DNA of 64,000 nt from Phycisphaerales bacterium (GTDB taxonomy: Bacteria; Planctomycetota; Phycisphaerae; Phycisphaerales; UBA5793): the NCBI GenBank assembly GCA_020852515.1, contig JADZAS010000013.1, forward strand, positions 186,001 through 250,000. The letters are read 5' to 3'. Below the pieces are notes generated by a model. That model did not search any database and was not told the origin of the DNA. It was given only the letters and a program-made list of their open reading frames with translations. Position numbers and translations under genes: made by a program. Shown here piece by piece: positions 1 to 9,113 of this stretch. Position 1 is the stretch's first letter. Each line of letters opens with the position of its first letter.

Positions 1-761
1 TCGCCGACGAACGGATTGATGCACTTGCCGACGGCGAGGCCGAGCATGGGCGGCATGGGAACGATCCATCGGCGCACGCCGAGGATACTGCGAATCGTGC
101 TCACGAATTCGCGGAACGTGAAGCGTTCAGGACCGACGGCATCGGCTGCCGTATTGCCGGTGCGGTAGGCGTGGTCCACCATAAGCGCGGCCATGTCATC
201 GACGTGCAGGGGTCGCAGGGTGTATGAGCCGTCGCCGAAGAGACCGAAGACGGGGAAGCGGCGGAGCACCCACGCGATGTTGTTGACGAGGATATCGAAG
301 CGGCCGAAGAGCACGCCGGGGCGAACGATGGCATGCTGGATGCCGGTGGCGCGGAGAGCCTCTTCCAGTTTGTGCTTGCCGCGGTAGTAACCGAGGTCGT
401 CGGCTTCATCCGCGTGAAGGATGCTTACGTGAACAATGCGCGGCACGCCGGCCCGGACGGCGGCATCGAAGAGTCGCTTCGTGTTGGCGACGGCGGAATC
501 GAAGGTGAAGTTGCGGTGGTTGAACCGGACCCAGTAGGTGTTGTGCAGGACGGTCGCACCGCGCAGGGATTCCTCGAGACGGGCCGGGGCATCGAATGCA
601 AGAGGGTGGATCTCGAGTTGATCGCCGAACGGGTTCGGGCGGTTGGGGGAGTTCGTCAGCGTCCGCACGCGCGCGCCTCGCTGCAGGAGCTGCTCGGTCA
701 GGGAGCGGCCGGTGTAGCCCAGGGCCCCGGTCACGACGTGCAGAGGCGCAGCCCCGTTCAT
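1..761 (-). CDS. NmrA-like NAD(P)-dependent epimerase/reductase (partial)
   Basis: Reading the minus strand from the ATG at 761 gives an open frame that runs off the window start, so about 253 residues are visible and the C-terminus is missing. It opens with a Rossmann nucleotide-binding motif (VTGALGYTGR, a GxxGxxG loop) at about residues 9-18. Later it carries a YYRGKHKLEE segment, the Yx3K position of extended or atypical short-chain reductases. This fits the NAD(P)H-binding NmrA/epimerase superfamily, often annotated as NADH-ubiquinone oxidoreductase assembly-like or sugar epimerase. The substrate cannot be told. The next gene diverges from it across about 88 bp. Confidence 0.8.
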   Translation of the reverse strand, partial: MNGAAPLHVVTGALGYTGRSLTEQLLQRGARVRTLTNSPNRPNPFGDQLEIHPLAFDAPARLEESLRGATVLHNTYWVRFNHRNFTFDSAVANTKRLFDAAVRAGVPRIVHVSILHADEADDLGYYRGKHKLEEALRATGIQHAIVRPGVLFGRFDILVNNIAWVLRRFPVFGLFGDGSYTLRPLHVDDMAALMVDHAYRTGNTAADAVGPERFTFREFVSTIRSILGVRRWIVPMPPMLGLAVGKCINPFVG

Positions 762-849
762 GTTCAACTCCCGCCGCTTGCCAGGTAAGGCCGCGGCTTG
801 ACTATTCTTGCGTGCCGGGTGGTCGAAGCGAACGTCTGCGGAGAGAGCG

Positions 850-2319
850 ATGAAGATGAGGAGCATCAGCAGAAACATGCGAGCATCTGCAGGAGCGGCG
901 ATGGGCGCAGTCATGTGCTTGGCCGCGCCCGCCTGGCCGCAGAGTTCACCACTCGCAGCGGCGGATCGCGATGAATCCGTCCGCCTGCTGATCATTGCAC
1001 CTGAGGAACTCCGCGAGGCGCTGGCGGAGTTCGCAGCCTTCAAGCGAGACCGGCTCGGCTCGGTGGACCTCATCCCGCTCGACGATGCTCTCAGCCGCGG
1101 GGCGGCCGAGGCGCTGCAGTATCCTGACGAGACGATCGACGACCCCGCGCGGCTCAAGCACTTCCTCTACGGGCAATGGAAGGGCGAGGGCATCACGCAC
1201 GTGCTGCTCGTGGGCGACGCGGACGTGCTGCCGGTGCGCTACATGGTGCTCGACCGCATCACCGCCCCAGCCTTCGACTACGCGTTCTATCCGAGCGACC
1301 TGTACTACGCCGATCTCGCGCGGCGCGATGGAAGCTTTGACGACTGGAACAGCCGCAAGGATGACTTCCACAGCCGCTACTTCGGCGAGGTGCGCGGCGA
1401 GAAGAACAAGGATGACCCGATTAACTTCGACGACGTAGACTATCGACCTGAGATCGCGCTGGGACGCTGGCCGGTGAGCACGGCCGACGAGGCGCGGGCG
1501 GTCGCGGACAAATCGATGCGCCACGAGGCGGCGCTGGAGGCGCAGCAGGATGATGCTGCGCCGGAGGCAGCGCTGATCGCGGTCGGCGGCTGGGTCGATG
1601 CGCGCGGCAACCTGGATCAGACGGCGGCGAGGCTCCAGCCGCACTGGGCGATCGAGCGGCGCTACTACCGCGACGCCGGCTCGGCGGCCGACGCGCCCGC
1701 GCCGCCGGATGAGGCGCAACTGCTCGACCTGATCAACAGCGGCGTCGATCTCATCATCCACGCGGGGCACGGCAGCGACAACGTGTGGGAGCAGTGCCTG
1801 AGCGTCGCGACGCTGGAGAAGATCGAACCGCGCGACCGGTTGCCGGTGATGTTCTCGGTGGGCTGCTCGACGGCGCGGTTTGCGACGCTGCCGCCGTACG
1901 AGGCGTATGCGGATCTCGACCTGGCGGAGCATGCCGGGACCAACGGCGGCGAAGCGTTCACCGCTCCTCCGCCGCCGCCGTCGCCGTACGCGACGGGACG
2001 TTTCAACCACACGGGGCTTGGCGAGTCTTTTCTGCGCAGCACTGATCGCGGCTGCGTGGCGTACATCGGCTGCAATACGGGCAGCCAGCCGTGCGCGCTG
2101 ACGCTGCTGGATGGTTTCTCAGCGGAGATGGCGCGAAAGCGAGAGGACGGTTCACTCGTGCGCATCGGCGACTGCTGGACCGCGGCGATTTCGCACTACT
2201 ACGAGGCGGAGAACCTCGCGACGATTCAGCCCGACGAGGGCTGGTACCCCGCGAGCATCTTCTTCCAGGGGATGAAGTTCATGCTCCTGGGCGATCCGAC
2301 GCTGCCGATGGGGCGATAA
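850..2319 (+). CDS. Secreted gingipain-type (C25 family) cysteine peptidase-like protein
   Basis: A 489-residue protein. The ATG at 850 is preceded by GAGAGAGCG and opens a signal peptide (basic MKMRSISRNMR, then an Ala-rich stretch ending near AWPQ). An in-frame TTG at 808 is a less likely start. The middle carries the C25/caspase-fold hallmarks: a IIHAGHGSDN segment with candidate catalytic His at about 304 or 307, and FSVGCSTARF with candidate nucleophile Cys at about 339. The C-terminus (MKFMLLGDPTLP) matches the GDPTL motif common in gingipain-like proteins. Predicted to be an exported endopeptidase. It lacks the long adhesin tail of true gingipains, and its substrate is unknown. The family call rests on motif recognition only. 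Confidence 0.8.
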   Translation: MKMRSISRNMRASAGAAMGAVMCLAAPAWPQSSPLAAADRDESVRLLIIAPEELREALAEFAAFKRDRLGSVDLIPLDDALSRGAAEALQYPDETIDDPARLKHFLYGQWKGEGITHVLLVGDADVLPVRYMVLDRITAPAFDYAFYPSDLYYADLARRDGSFDDWNSRKDDFHSRYFGEVRGEKNKDDPINFDDVDYRPEIALGRWPVSTADEARAVADKSMRHEAALEAQQDDAAPEAALIAVGGWVDARGNLDQTAARLQPHWAIERRYYRDAGSAADAPAPPDEAQLLDLINSGVDLIIHAGHGSDNVWEQCLSVATLEKIEPRDRLPVMFSVGCSTARFATLPPYEAYADLDLAEHAGTNGGEAFTAPPPPPSPYATGRFNHTGLGESFLRSTDRGCVAYIGCNTGSQPCALTLLDGFSAEMARKREDGSLVRIGDCWTAAISHYYEAENLATIQPDEGWYPASIFFQGMKFMLLGDPTLPMGR

Positions 2320-2323
2320 TCGT

Positions 2324-2365
2324 TCTGCCTTCGCGCCGACCAGACCGAAGCGCGAGCGAGGCAGA
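2324..2365. terminator. Hairpin between convergent genes
   Basis: Between the stops of the peptidase (2319) and the ankyrin gene (2378) lies an inverted repeat: TCTGCCT-TCGCGC at 2324-2336 pairs with GCGCGA (2350-2355) and AGGCAGA (2359-2365), with a 3-nt bulge. There is no U-tract on either strand, so it may be a stabilising or Rho-assisted 3' end rather than a classical intrinsic terminator. Confidence 0.35.
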
Positions 2366-2377
2366 CTTGCGGCGTTG

Positions 2378-4081
2378 TCATTGAGTCATCTGCAAACGCG
2401 CCCACATCTCATATGCGGCGAGAACTACGACCGTGTTGTACAGCTCGCGGTTCTTCTCCGAAGGCTGACCACCACCCGCATCAATCGCTGTGTCGATGGA
2501 GCGAGCAAACGACTCGACATACTCGCTCAGTATCGGTCGGATGGCGGCGATGAACGCGGAGCGATCGTTCTGCAGGGCTCGCGGGAGGCGGGGCCGGGGG
2601 ATTCTCGTGTAGAAGTGCTCGTACGCCTGGTCGTAGTCGGCCGCGTGCGCGCACAGCCGGGCCACCGCGTGGTCGATCGGGCGATACCCGTTCTCGTCGA
2701 CTGCGAGGGGATCAGCGCCGGCCGCGAGGAGCGCTTCAGCTTTCACATCGGCATCGATCTGACCGTCCGCCACGTAGAACAGGAGCGGGCGCGGCGGTCC
2801 GCACTCGCCGCCGCAGCACCAGTGGCTTGAGCCGACGGCATTCGGATCGGCGCCAAGTTCACAGAGCACCCGCACCTCGATTCCGTACCCGAGAAATACC
2901 GCCTTGGCGAGCGGGGTCTCGCCGAGGTGGTTCTTCTGCTCGATGTTTACGCCCAGTTCCTTTAGATAGCCGAGCGTGTCGCGGACTGAGGTTGCTTCGG
3001 TTGCTTCGCCGCTCACGTCAATCGCGGCGTGAAAGGCGTTCCAGCCCAATTCGGTAACGGCGCGGAAATCAGCCCCCGCCTCGACGAGCGTTCTCATCAC
3101 ACGCAGGTCGCGATCCGACGACGCGACGGCTGACATGAAGATGGTGTAGCCACGGTCATCGGTCTCGTTGACATCGGCTCCGGCGGCAATCAGGGCGCGA
3201 ACGCGATCGAGGCCGAGCTCGCCATCGCTGACCGCGCTGCGCAGCGGCGACCATCCCAGGTCGTCACTCTCCTCAAGCGACAGCCCATGATGCATGAGCA
3301 ACTTGACGATCTCAAGCGATGAGGCGTAGTACATCGCCGTGCGCCGGCCGTCATCGCGGACATCGACTTGCGCCCCGCATTCGATCAAAAGGCGTACGCA
3401 GGCCGCTGATCCGCTGCTCGCCGCCTGAAAGAGGGGAATCTCGAAATGGCTCGGCGCCTCGGCCGGCTTCTCGAACTTCGAACCGACGTTTTCGGCAACC
3501 GAGCGAAACTCCTCCGGCATGCCCATCGCCTCCAATTGCGCCATGAGCGTCGCCTTGTGGTCCTTCGTCCGCTCCATCATGCGGCGATGTTCTTGAGCCG
3601 CGCTGTCGGCATCCCACACAGGATTTACCGGGAGCCCGCGGTCGAGCAATACGCGGAGCCGATCGACGTCGCCCGTCTCCGCGACGGTGGCGACGAGGCG
3701 CGCGGCGGTTCGACCGGACAGCGGAATGGCAGCGCCGGCGTCGAGCAGCAGGGTGAGGCGAGCCGCGTCACCCCCGGTCCGGTTGAACCACTCATGAACG
3801 CAACATGCATAGATCGCGGCCGATTCGCCTTGTCGAAGCAGTGCCGGGTCGGCTCCGAGCGCCAGGAGGACGCGCACGGTCTCGGCCGTGGCGCCGTCGC
3901 CCGATGCGGCCGCGGTCATCAGAGGTGTTCGATCACGGTAGCGCGCGTTCGGATCAGCACCGCCAGCGATCAGGCGTTCGATCGCATCACGATCCCCGCG
4001 ACGGGCCGCGCGGTGCAATAGAGGCTCCTCGCGGGCGTTCTCAGGCGTCTCCTTACGCAGAGGATCCGTGCACTCGCTCAT
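2378..4081 (-). CDS. Ankyrin-repeat protein
   Basis: A 567-residue protein without a signal peptide. Ankyrin helices recur along the first ~470 residues: LLHRAARRGDRDAIERLI with ADPNAR, TPLMTAAASGDG, VRLLIECGAQVDVRDDGR, SPLRSAVSDGELGLD, TPLAKAVFLGYG and others. These are separated by longer, less regular inserts, including a Cys-rich SSHWCCGGECGPPR segment. The last ~100 residues are not ankyrin-like. Such proteins act as protein-protein interaction scaffolds. No catalytic domain is visible and the partner cannot be inferred. The start ATG (MSECTDPLRK) has no strong Shine-Dalgarno sequence. Confidence 0.85.
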   Translation of the reverse strand: MSECTDPLRKETPENAREEPLLHRAARRGDRDAIERLIAGGADPNARYRDRTPLMTAAASGDGATAETVRVLLALGADPALLRQGESAAIYACCVHEWFNRTGGDAARLTLLLDAGAAIPLSGRTAARLVATVAETGDVDRLRVLLDRGLPVNPVWDADSAAQEHRRMMERTKDHKATLMAQLEAMGMPEEFRSVAENVGSKFEKPAEAPSHFEIPLFQAASSGSAACVRLLIECGAQVDVRDDGRRTAMYYASSLEIVKLLMHHGLSLEESDDLGWSPLRSAVSDGELGLDRVRALIAAGADVNETDDRGYTIFMSAVASSDRDLRVMRTLVEAGADFRAVTELGWNAFHAAIDVSGEATEATSVRDTLGYLKELGVNIEQKNHLGETPLAKAVFLGYGIEVRVLCELGADPNAVGSSHWCCGGECGPPRPLLFYVADGQIDADVKAEALLAAGADPLAVDENGYRPIDHAVARLCAHAADYDQAYEHFYTRIPRPRLPRALQNDRSAFIAAIRPILSEYVESFARSIDTAIDAGGGQPSEKNRELYNTVVVLAAYEMWARLQMTQ

Positions 4082-4203
4082 GCCCGCTTCCCTGTGCGAA
4101 CTTGACCAAAATCCGCTTCAATGATGTCTACAAAACAAAGCCGACACCTGCTGCGGCTGGCTCGAGCTTTGCAGAGCGAATCGTCCAACCGGCGATGAAG
4201 CGC

Positions 4204-5061
4204 TCAACCGCTCTTGCGGCTCTTGCGCGTCGTCTTCCTGCTGCTGAACGACTTTTCGATCTGCTCGACGGCGTCGAGGTTCTTGCAGCCGGACTCGCCC
4301 TGGTCCACGTCCACCTTGCCGATGCGGCTGGCGGTGTTGAACGCGCGATCGCGCAGGTGCTCGTGATGCGTGCCGATGGCGATCAGCGCGAGGTTCATCC
4401 CCTCGCGGGCCCGGTTGGCCGATGAGTGAATCTCGCGCTCGATCTGGTTGATCGCCGCGTCGAGCAGGGCCGGGTAGATCATCACGCCGTCCTTCAGTGC
4501 GGCGGAAATGATGCCGAACCCGCAACGACGCTCAAACTCGCGCTTCGAGCGCGTCCAGCGGTCGATGCGGCTGCCGGCCTGCGGGCTCCGCGCCACCAGC
4601 GCCGAGAACGAATCCGCCAGCACGTAGTTGTCCACCTGCCGCACCCACTGGTCCAGTTCGCTTGCAGTCAGCGCCTGGGGATCGGCCACGAGCGTCGCAA
4701 GCATGCGGGCGTCGTGGTTGCCCGTCGCCCACAACTGGCGGGCGAGGTCGTGGTCGTTGTGCACCTTGCGCGCGATGGACTTGAGTTGGGCCGGGCTCAC
4801 GCCGAAGCACTCGCCCTTGATGCCGTGCCTGACCGCCGCTTTGCGATTCGCGACGGTGCCCGCCTTCTTCAGGGCGGCCATGGTCTTGTCAAACGCAGGC
4901 GACGTGGGAATGGCCGCCGAGGCGCCCGAGTGAAGCGAGCCGTGATGGCCGTTGCGCGCGACGGGCGCGGGCCGCGTCTCCACGACGGGCGCCGCGGCGC
5001 CGGCGGCCGCGCTCTTGCTGCGGGGCGATCGGGATGGGGTTTTGGTTTGCGCCATCTTCAT
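4204..5061 (-). CDS. AlkD-like DNA alkylation repair protein (HEAT-like glycosylase family)
   Basis: A 285-residue protein. The first ~55 residues are a low-complexity basic/Ala-rich tail. The rest matches the DNA_alkylation (AlkD/AlkC) helical-repeat family: KGECFGVSPAQLKSIARK, DLARQLWATGNHDARMLA, WVRQVDNYVLADSF, FERRCGFGIIS and AREGMNLALIAIG. Family members excise alkylated bases, binding DNA through an ALK (HEAT-like) superhelix. The C-terminus is Lys/Arg/Ser-rich (SFSSRKTTRKSRKSG). ATG codons at 5061 and 5055 are both usable, with a GAGG-type site upstream. The exact substrate range is unknown. Confidence 0.82.
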   Translation of the reverse strand: MKMAQTKTPSRSPRSKSAAAGAAAPVVETRPAPVARNGHHGSLHSGASAAIPTSPAFDKTMAALKKAGTVANRKAAVRHGIKGECFGVSPAQLKSIARKVHNDHDLARQLWATGNHDARMLATLVADPQALTASELDQWVRQVDNYVLADSFSALVARSPQAGSRIDRWTRSKREFERRCGFGIISAALKDGVMIYPALLDAAINQIEREIHSSANRAREGMNLALIAIGTHHEHLRDRAFNTASRIGKVDVDQGESGCKNLDAVEQIEKSFSSRKTTRKSRKSG

Positions 5062-5288
5062 GGACCTCTTCTGGTCGACTGCTTGCCTGACGCCACGTCA
5101 GTGCCGAAAAGCGCTGAGACAAACCACCCGTTCGGCCTCTGGAGTCGGGAACCGAACCTGAGAGGCCCTCCGTTTGCCCGCCCGGACCGGTGGGCACATC
5201 GGGCCGCCCCAAAAGCCAGCGTTAGTGTAGGACACGTCAGGCCCGCGGTAGAGAGCAGCCGGGGCGTTTTGGTGCGAAAAGGCGGCCC

Positions 5289-5810
5289 TCAGCCGAGTAT
5301 CGAGCCCAGCCGCAGGGCCCGGCGGAGGTCCACAATCTGCCCGCAATGGGTGCCGTTATGGAAGACCATCCGCGAAATCAGACTGCAAAGAGGGGTCTCA
5401 GCTCTGCCCCACCGGGCAGTTTGATCCAGACGCGAGTCCTCGATGGTGCGGGCGGCGTGCGCCAGCCGCTCGCAGGCTGCATTGAAGATCGCTGTGCTCC
5501 GCGCCAGGCCGGGGTAGCGCTGCGGATCGTCGGTCGGCTGCGAGTCGAAGGAGACGGACTCGGTGCCAAAGCGGCGCGCATCGCCGCGATCCGCCCGCTC
5601 AATGAAGTCGGCCTCGGGCAGCGCCTGACCATCGAGCCGCTCGGCCGCGCGGTGCATCGTCAGGGCGCAGTGGCCCAGGCACCACGCCACGTGATTGGGC
5701 AGGCCGGGCGCCTGGGTGGTGCAGTTGGAATCATCGAAGCCGGCGAGATACCGCCGGAGCAATTCGCCGCTGTCACACACGGCCCGGGCGAGCATCTCTC
5801 CACGCGTCAT
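5289..5810 (-). CDS. DinB-like four-helix metalloprotein
   Basis: A 173-residue protein starting at the ATG at 5810, which has a good AGGAG site 9 nt upstream. The frame stays open to 5885, but those codons lack a ribosome site. It has the helical layout of the DinB/YfiT superfamily, with likely metal-binding histidines in NHVAWCLGHC (N-terminal third) and FHNGTHCGQI (C-terminal helix). The family includes thiol-dependent transferases and damage-inducible proteins of unknown reaction, so no substrate is claimed. It diverges from the ferritin-like gene at 5945. Confidence 0.68.
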   Translation of the reverse strand: MTRGEMLARAVCDSGELLRRYLAGFDDSNCTTQAPGLPNHVAWCLGHCALTMHRAAERLDGQALPEADFIERADRGDARRFGTESVSFDSQPTDDPQRYPGLARSTAIFNAACERLAHAARTIEDSRLDQTARWGRAETPLCSLISRMVFHNGTHCGQIVDLRRALRLGSILG

Positions 5811-5944
5811 GAAGTACGTCTCCTGCTCAATCTGGCGAGTCGCAGCCGCTGCGAATTGAGGCGGCTTCCCCGGTCCGGAGCGCAAAGCAGCACACTACCA
5901 TCGCTAAACAGGCGCATTGACCCCGGATTTGGAAAGGACCCGCA

Positions 5945-6421
5945 ATGGCCCCGAACAGCACCGACTCCAAAGAGAAGATCGTTCACCTTCTGCAGAAATC
6001 GTATAACGCCGAACTCGAAACGGTCATGAACTACCTCGCCAACTCCGTCAACCTCGACGGGATCCGGGCCGAGCACATCAAAGGCTCGCTCCAGGCGGAC
6101 GTCACCGCCGAACTGGGCCACGCGCAGCAACTGGCAGCCCGCATCAAGGTCATCGGCGGCTCGGTGCCAGGCTCGTTCAAACTGCGATGGACACAGGAAG
6201 CTCTCCAGCCGCCGCACGAGAGCACGGATGTGCTGGCGGTCATCAAAGGCGTCATCGCGGCCGAAGAGGAGGCGATCCGCGGCTACGAAGAGATCATCAA
6301 GGCCTGCGACGGCGTGGACTACGTGACCCAGGACCTGGCCATCACGATCCTTGGCGACGAGCAGAACCACCGCCGCGAGTTCATCGGCTACCTCAAGGAA
6401 ATGGAGGCCGACCGGGCGTGA
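5945..6421 (+). CDS. Ferritin-like/bacterioferritin-type diiron protein
   Basis: A 158-residue all-helical protein. Putative diiron ligands are spread over four helices: the Glu of NAELETVMNYL, ExxH in TAELGHAQQ, the Glu pair in AAEEEAIRGYEE, and ExxH in LGDEQNHRREF. This is the ferritin/bacterioferritin/rubrerythrin-like pattern and suggests iron oxidation and storage or peroxide handling. The C-terminus lacks a rubredoxin domain. Its stop overlaps the GTG start of the next gene (GTGA), so the two are probably co-translated. Confidence 0.85.
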   Translation: MAPNSTDSKEKIVHLLQKSYNAELETVMNYLANSVNLDGIRAEHIKGSLQADVTAELGHAQQLAARIKVIGGSVPGSFKLRWTQEALQPPHESTDVLAVIKGVIAAEEEAIRGYEEIIKACDGVDYVTQDLAITILGDEQNHRREFIGYLKEMEADRA

Positions 6422-6897
6422 GCGGCGAACCGCGCTTGCTCTTCGTCTACGGCACGCTGCGCCGCGGCGGCGGACAACCCGCAGCCCAGCGGCTCCACCG
6501 ACACGCGACATTCGCAGGGGAGGCTGTGATCAGCGGCCGCCTCTACGATGAGGGCCGCTACCCTGCAGCCGTGCCAGAAAGCGCGGTGGGTGAATCGATC
6601 CACGGCGAACTGTTCGAACTGCACGAGCCTGACCACTGCTGGCCGTGGCTCGACGCATACGAAGGCTACCGCCCGGCCGACGCCGCAGGCTCGCTGTTCA
6701 TCCGCCGTCTGGCCCAGACTCGGCAGGCGACAGGCGTTCGACAAGCATGGGTGTACTGGTACAACCGGTCCACCGAAGGCCTGGCGCGGATCCCGACCGG
6801 CACTTACGTTACCCCTCAGGCTCTGCGCGCCCTCACGGCCTCAGCGTCAGGCGCAACACCGCCGTGCGCTGCAGAAGCACGAACTGATCGCCAGTGA
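6418..6897 (+). CDS. Gamma-glutamylcyclotransferase-like (AIG2/GGCT) family protein
   Basis: A 159-residue protein beginning at a GTG that overlaps the stop of the ferritin-like gene. The N-terminal LLFVYGTLRRGG is the substrate-loop signature of the AIG2/GGCT fold. DAYEGY supplies the conserved acidic residue (E in the xYEGY motif). Family members cyclise gamma-glutamyl amines to 5-oxoproline, though many bacterial members are uncharacterised. The last 65 bp overlap the 3' end of the convergent sulfatase gene. Confidence 0.8.
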   Translation: MSGEPRLLFVYGTLRRGGGQPAAQRLHRHATFAGEAVISGRLYDEGRYPAAVPESAVGESIHGELFELHEPDHCWPWLDAYEGYRPADAAGSLFIRRLAQTRQATGVRQAWVYWYNRSTEGLARIPTGTYVTPQALRALTASASGATPPCAAEARTDRQ

Positions 6898-8857
6898 GCT
6901 CAGGCAGCGGCTCGGCCACCAGGGCCAGACCGTTGTTGAGTTGAGGGTTGTCACTCCACAAGTGGATGGCGTCGAGCAGGCTGACGTTGTGGCCGAGGCT
7001 GATGAGTGAGCCCAGAACGATCGGGCTGGGCTGGCCTGAATCCGGCAGCAGGTGCGGCGGAAGATCGACCATGCCGAGTCCCGGCGGCGCGATCGCCGCC
7101 TTGAGATCCGCAAAGCCCGGGCGGTCCCGCCACCACGGCAACGCAACCGTGTAAGCGCTGATCGGCCCGATATCGGTTTCCGAAGGGCTGTTCGCATCGC
7201 TCCCGAACTGGACCACCACCTGCGCCGACTCGACATCATCGAGAGTCTTGCCTTGTGGAAGGAGGCTGGAGATAGACTCGATGTCGAATCGGTACAGCGC
7301 GATCGCCTCGGCGCGGTCGCTCGAATTGCCGAAACCGATTGGCAACAGGTCCGTGTGCCACGTCCCCAGACTCGTCGCGGCCGCCGAATGCGTCAACGGG
7401 ACATCCACGTGCAGCGAGATCGGTAGTCCCACGGCCGAACACCAGTAGTCCACCACGGCATCCCGCATGGCCAGGTATTGAGCCTGCTGCTCTGCATTCA
7501 TCCCCTCCTGAACGAGGTCATGCTCTTCCAGAGGATCAGCGGCGAGGTCATAGAACGCATGGCCGTCGGGCGGAATAAAGCCGACGGCGCCGGCTCGCGT
7601 GATCAGCTTGAAGCGATCGTCCGCGAGTGCAACCCACTGTCCCTCCACCTGCTCGGCCGGGCCGCGACTCGAGAGCGTGTAGCGGCGCTGCGCTCCCGGT
7701 TCACCCCAGCCGATCTCTCCGGCGAAGCTCAGACCGTCGCGTGGGCCGCGACCGCGCATATTGACGGGCAGTGCGGCGATGTCGGCCAGCGTGTCGAACA
7801 CATCCACGGCGCTGACGAGTCGGTCGAGCTGCCGACCGTCGGCGGGAACGTTTTCGCCGAACACCACGAGCGGCACGCGCACGCCAGGCTCATAGAGCGA
7901 GCCCTTCCCGGGGCCCTCGGTCACCTCTGAAGGTGTGCCGTTGTCGGACGTGGCGAGAACGACCGTCCTGCTTTGCGATCGATATCGCCCGTCGCCGTTG
8001 ATGACCTGCAGCTCGACCAGCATTCGGCCCAGTTCCGTGTCCAGCGCTTCAACGACCGCACGATACCGGTCGCGCTCCGTGTCGAACTGGCGATCAGGTT
8101 TGTAGTACGGCTCGCCCGAGGGTAGGAGCGAGTCGTCTACGCGCCACCAGCCGAGCGGTTCGCGCTGCGACGGGTCGGTTCGATCATGCGGATCGTTGGT
8201 GCAGAAGAACAGCGCATACGGCGCCGAGGGATCCGGACGCCCGCGCACCGCATCGACGGCCTGATCCACCATCATTGTGATCAGTTCATCGCCGACTGCA
8301 ATCGGGTCGTCAAACGGGAGGAACTCGCTGCCGTCGATGAACACGTCAAAGCCCTGCTGCTGAGGAGTCACGCCGCCTTCTGCATCGACGCCAAGATGCC
8401 ACTTGCCCACCAGTGCCGTGTAATAGCCCTCCTTGCGCAGCGCCTCAGCGATCGTCCATTCCTGCGTCTGGAGCGATCGCTTGATGCGCTCCTGCGGCGG
8501 TCCAAGATCTCGACGGACAATGTGGTATATGCCCGTCTCATTCGCACTGCGGCCCGTCAACAGGCACGCCCGCGTCGGCGAGCACACCGGATTGACGCGA
8601 ACGGTCGTAAACGAGCGACCTCGCCGCGCGAGATTTGCCAGTTGCGGCGTGTGGCAGTTCAACCCGTTGGACCAGTCGGCGCCTTGAACCGCGTCGATGC
8701 CCTGATCGTCCGTCAAGATGAAAATCAGATTCGGCGGAGACTGTCCAAGGGCGCCCGCGGTCGCAGCCAGCATCATCGCGCCAATGCACGACCACACACA
8801 GCGCCCGCGCGCCGATAGCGTCGCAAAGCGTCCCCCCCTCGATACGCGCATTCGCAT
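6833..8857 (-). CDS. Exported arylsulfatase (Cys-type formylglycine sulfatase) with extra C-terminal domain
   Basis: A 674-residue protein. After a long signal peptide (about residues 1-39, ending ATAGALGQ) it reads PPNLIFILTDDQG (metal-binding Asp pair at 50-51). The formylglycine signature CSPTR follows, with modifiable Cys at about 92, then TGRSANETGIY. Later sulfatase motifs include LVGKWHLG and ATSDNGTPSE. It would hydrolyse sulfate esters, probably of polysaccharides, outside the cytoplasm. Roughly the last 180 residues are not sulfatase-like and look like an all-beta accessory domain. The window also encodes an anaerobic sulfatase-maturating enzyme (16367-17626) able in principle to activate a Cys-type site. 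The 3' end overlaps the GGCT-like gene. Confidence 0.9.
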   Translation of the reverse strand: MRMRVSRGGRFATLSARGRCVWSCIGAMMLAATAGALGQSPPNLIFILTDDQGIDAVQGADWSNGLNCHTPQLANLARRGRSFTTVRVNPVCSPTRACLLTGRSANETGIYHIVRRDLGPPQERIKRSLQTQEWTIAEALRKEGYYTALVGKWHLGVDAEGGVTPQQQGFDVFIDGSEFLPFDDPIAVGDELITMMVDQAVDAVRGRPDPSAPYALFFCTNDPHDRTDPSQREPLGWWRVDDSLLPSGEPYYKPDRQFDTERDRYRAVVEALDTELGRMLVELQVINGDGRYRSQSRTVVLATSDNGTPSEVTEGPGKGSLYEPGVRVPLVVFGENVPADGRQLDRLVSAVDVFDTLADIAALPVNMRGRGPRDGLSFAGEIGWGEPGAQRRYTLSSRGPAEQVEGQWVALADDRFKLITRAGAVGFIPPDGHAFYDLAADPLEEHDLVQEGMNAEQQAQYLAMRDAVVDYWCSAVGLPISLHVDVPLTHSAAATSLGTWHTDLLPIGFGNSSDRAEAIALYRFDIESISSLLPQGKTLDDVESAQVVVQFGSDANSPSETDIGPISAYTVALPWWRDRPGFADLKAAIAPPGLGMVDLPPHLLPDSGQPSPIVLGSLISLGHNVSLLDAIHLWSDNPQLNNGLALVAEPLPELTGDQFVLLQRTAVLRLTLRP

Positions 8858-9113
8858 AGAACACCCTCGCCCGTCGGCTGGATCAGCCCACGTCAGCCCC
8901 GGTTATCGGTCCCCGACGGAATCACCCTCGGGGCGAATATACCACAGACGGCTGAGCACGCAAGGGTCATTCGGTTAAACAGAACGAGAAATAGCCAGAA
9001 AATGGGCCGGTGAGATGATCCTACACGTCGATCCGCTCCCGCCCGTTCAGATGGGCGAGAAATTGGGCAGATGCGTTCGCCGGGAATGCTCTTCTCCGGC
9101 ACGGTGGTGTGCC

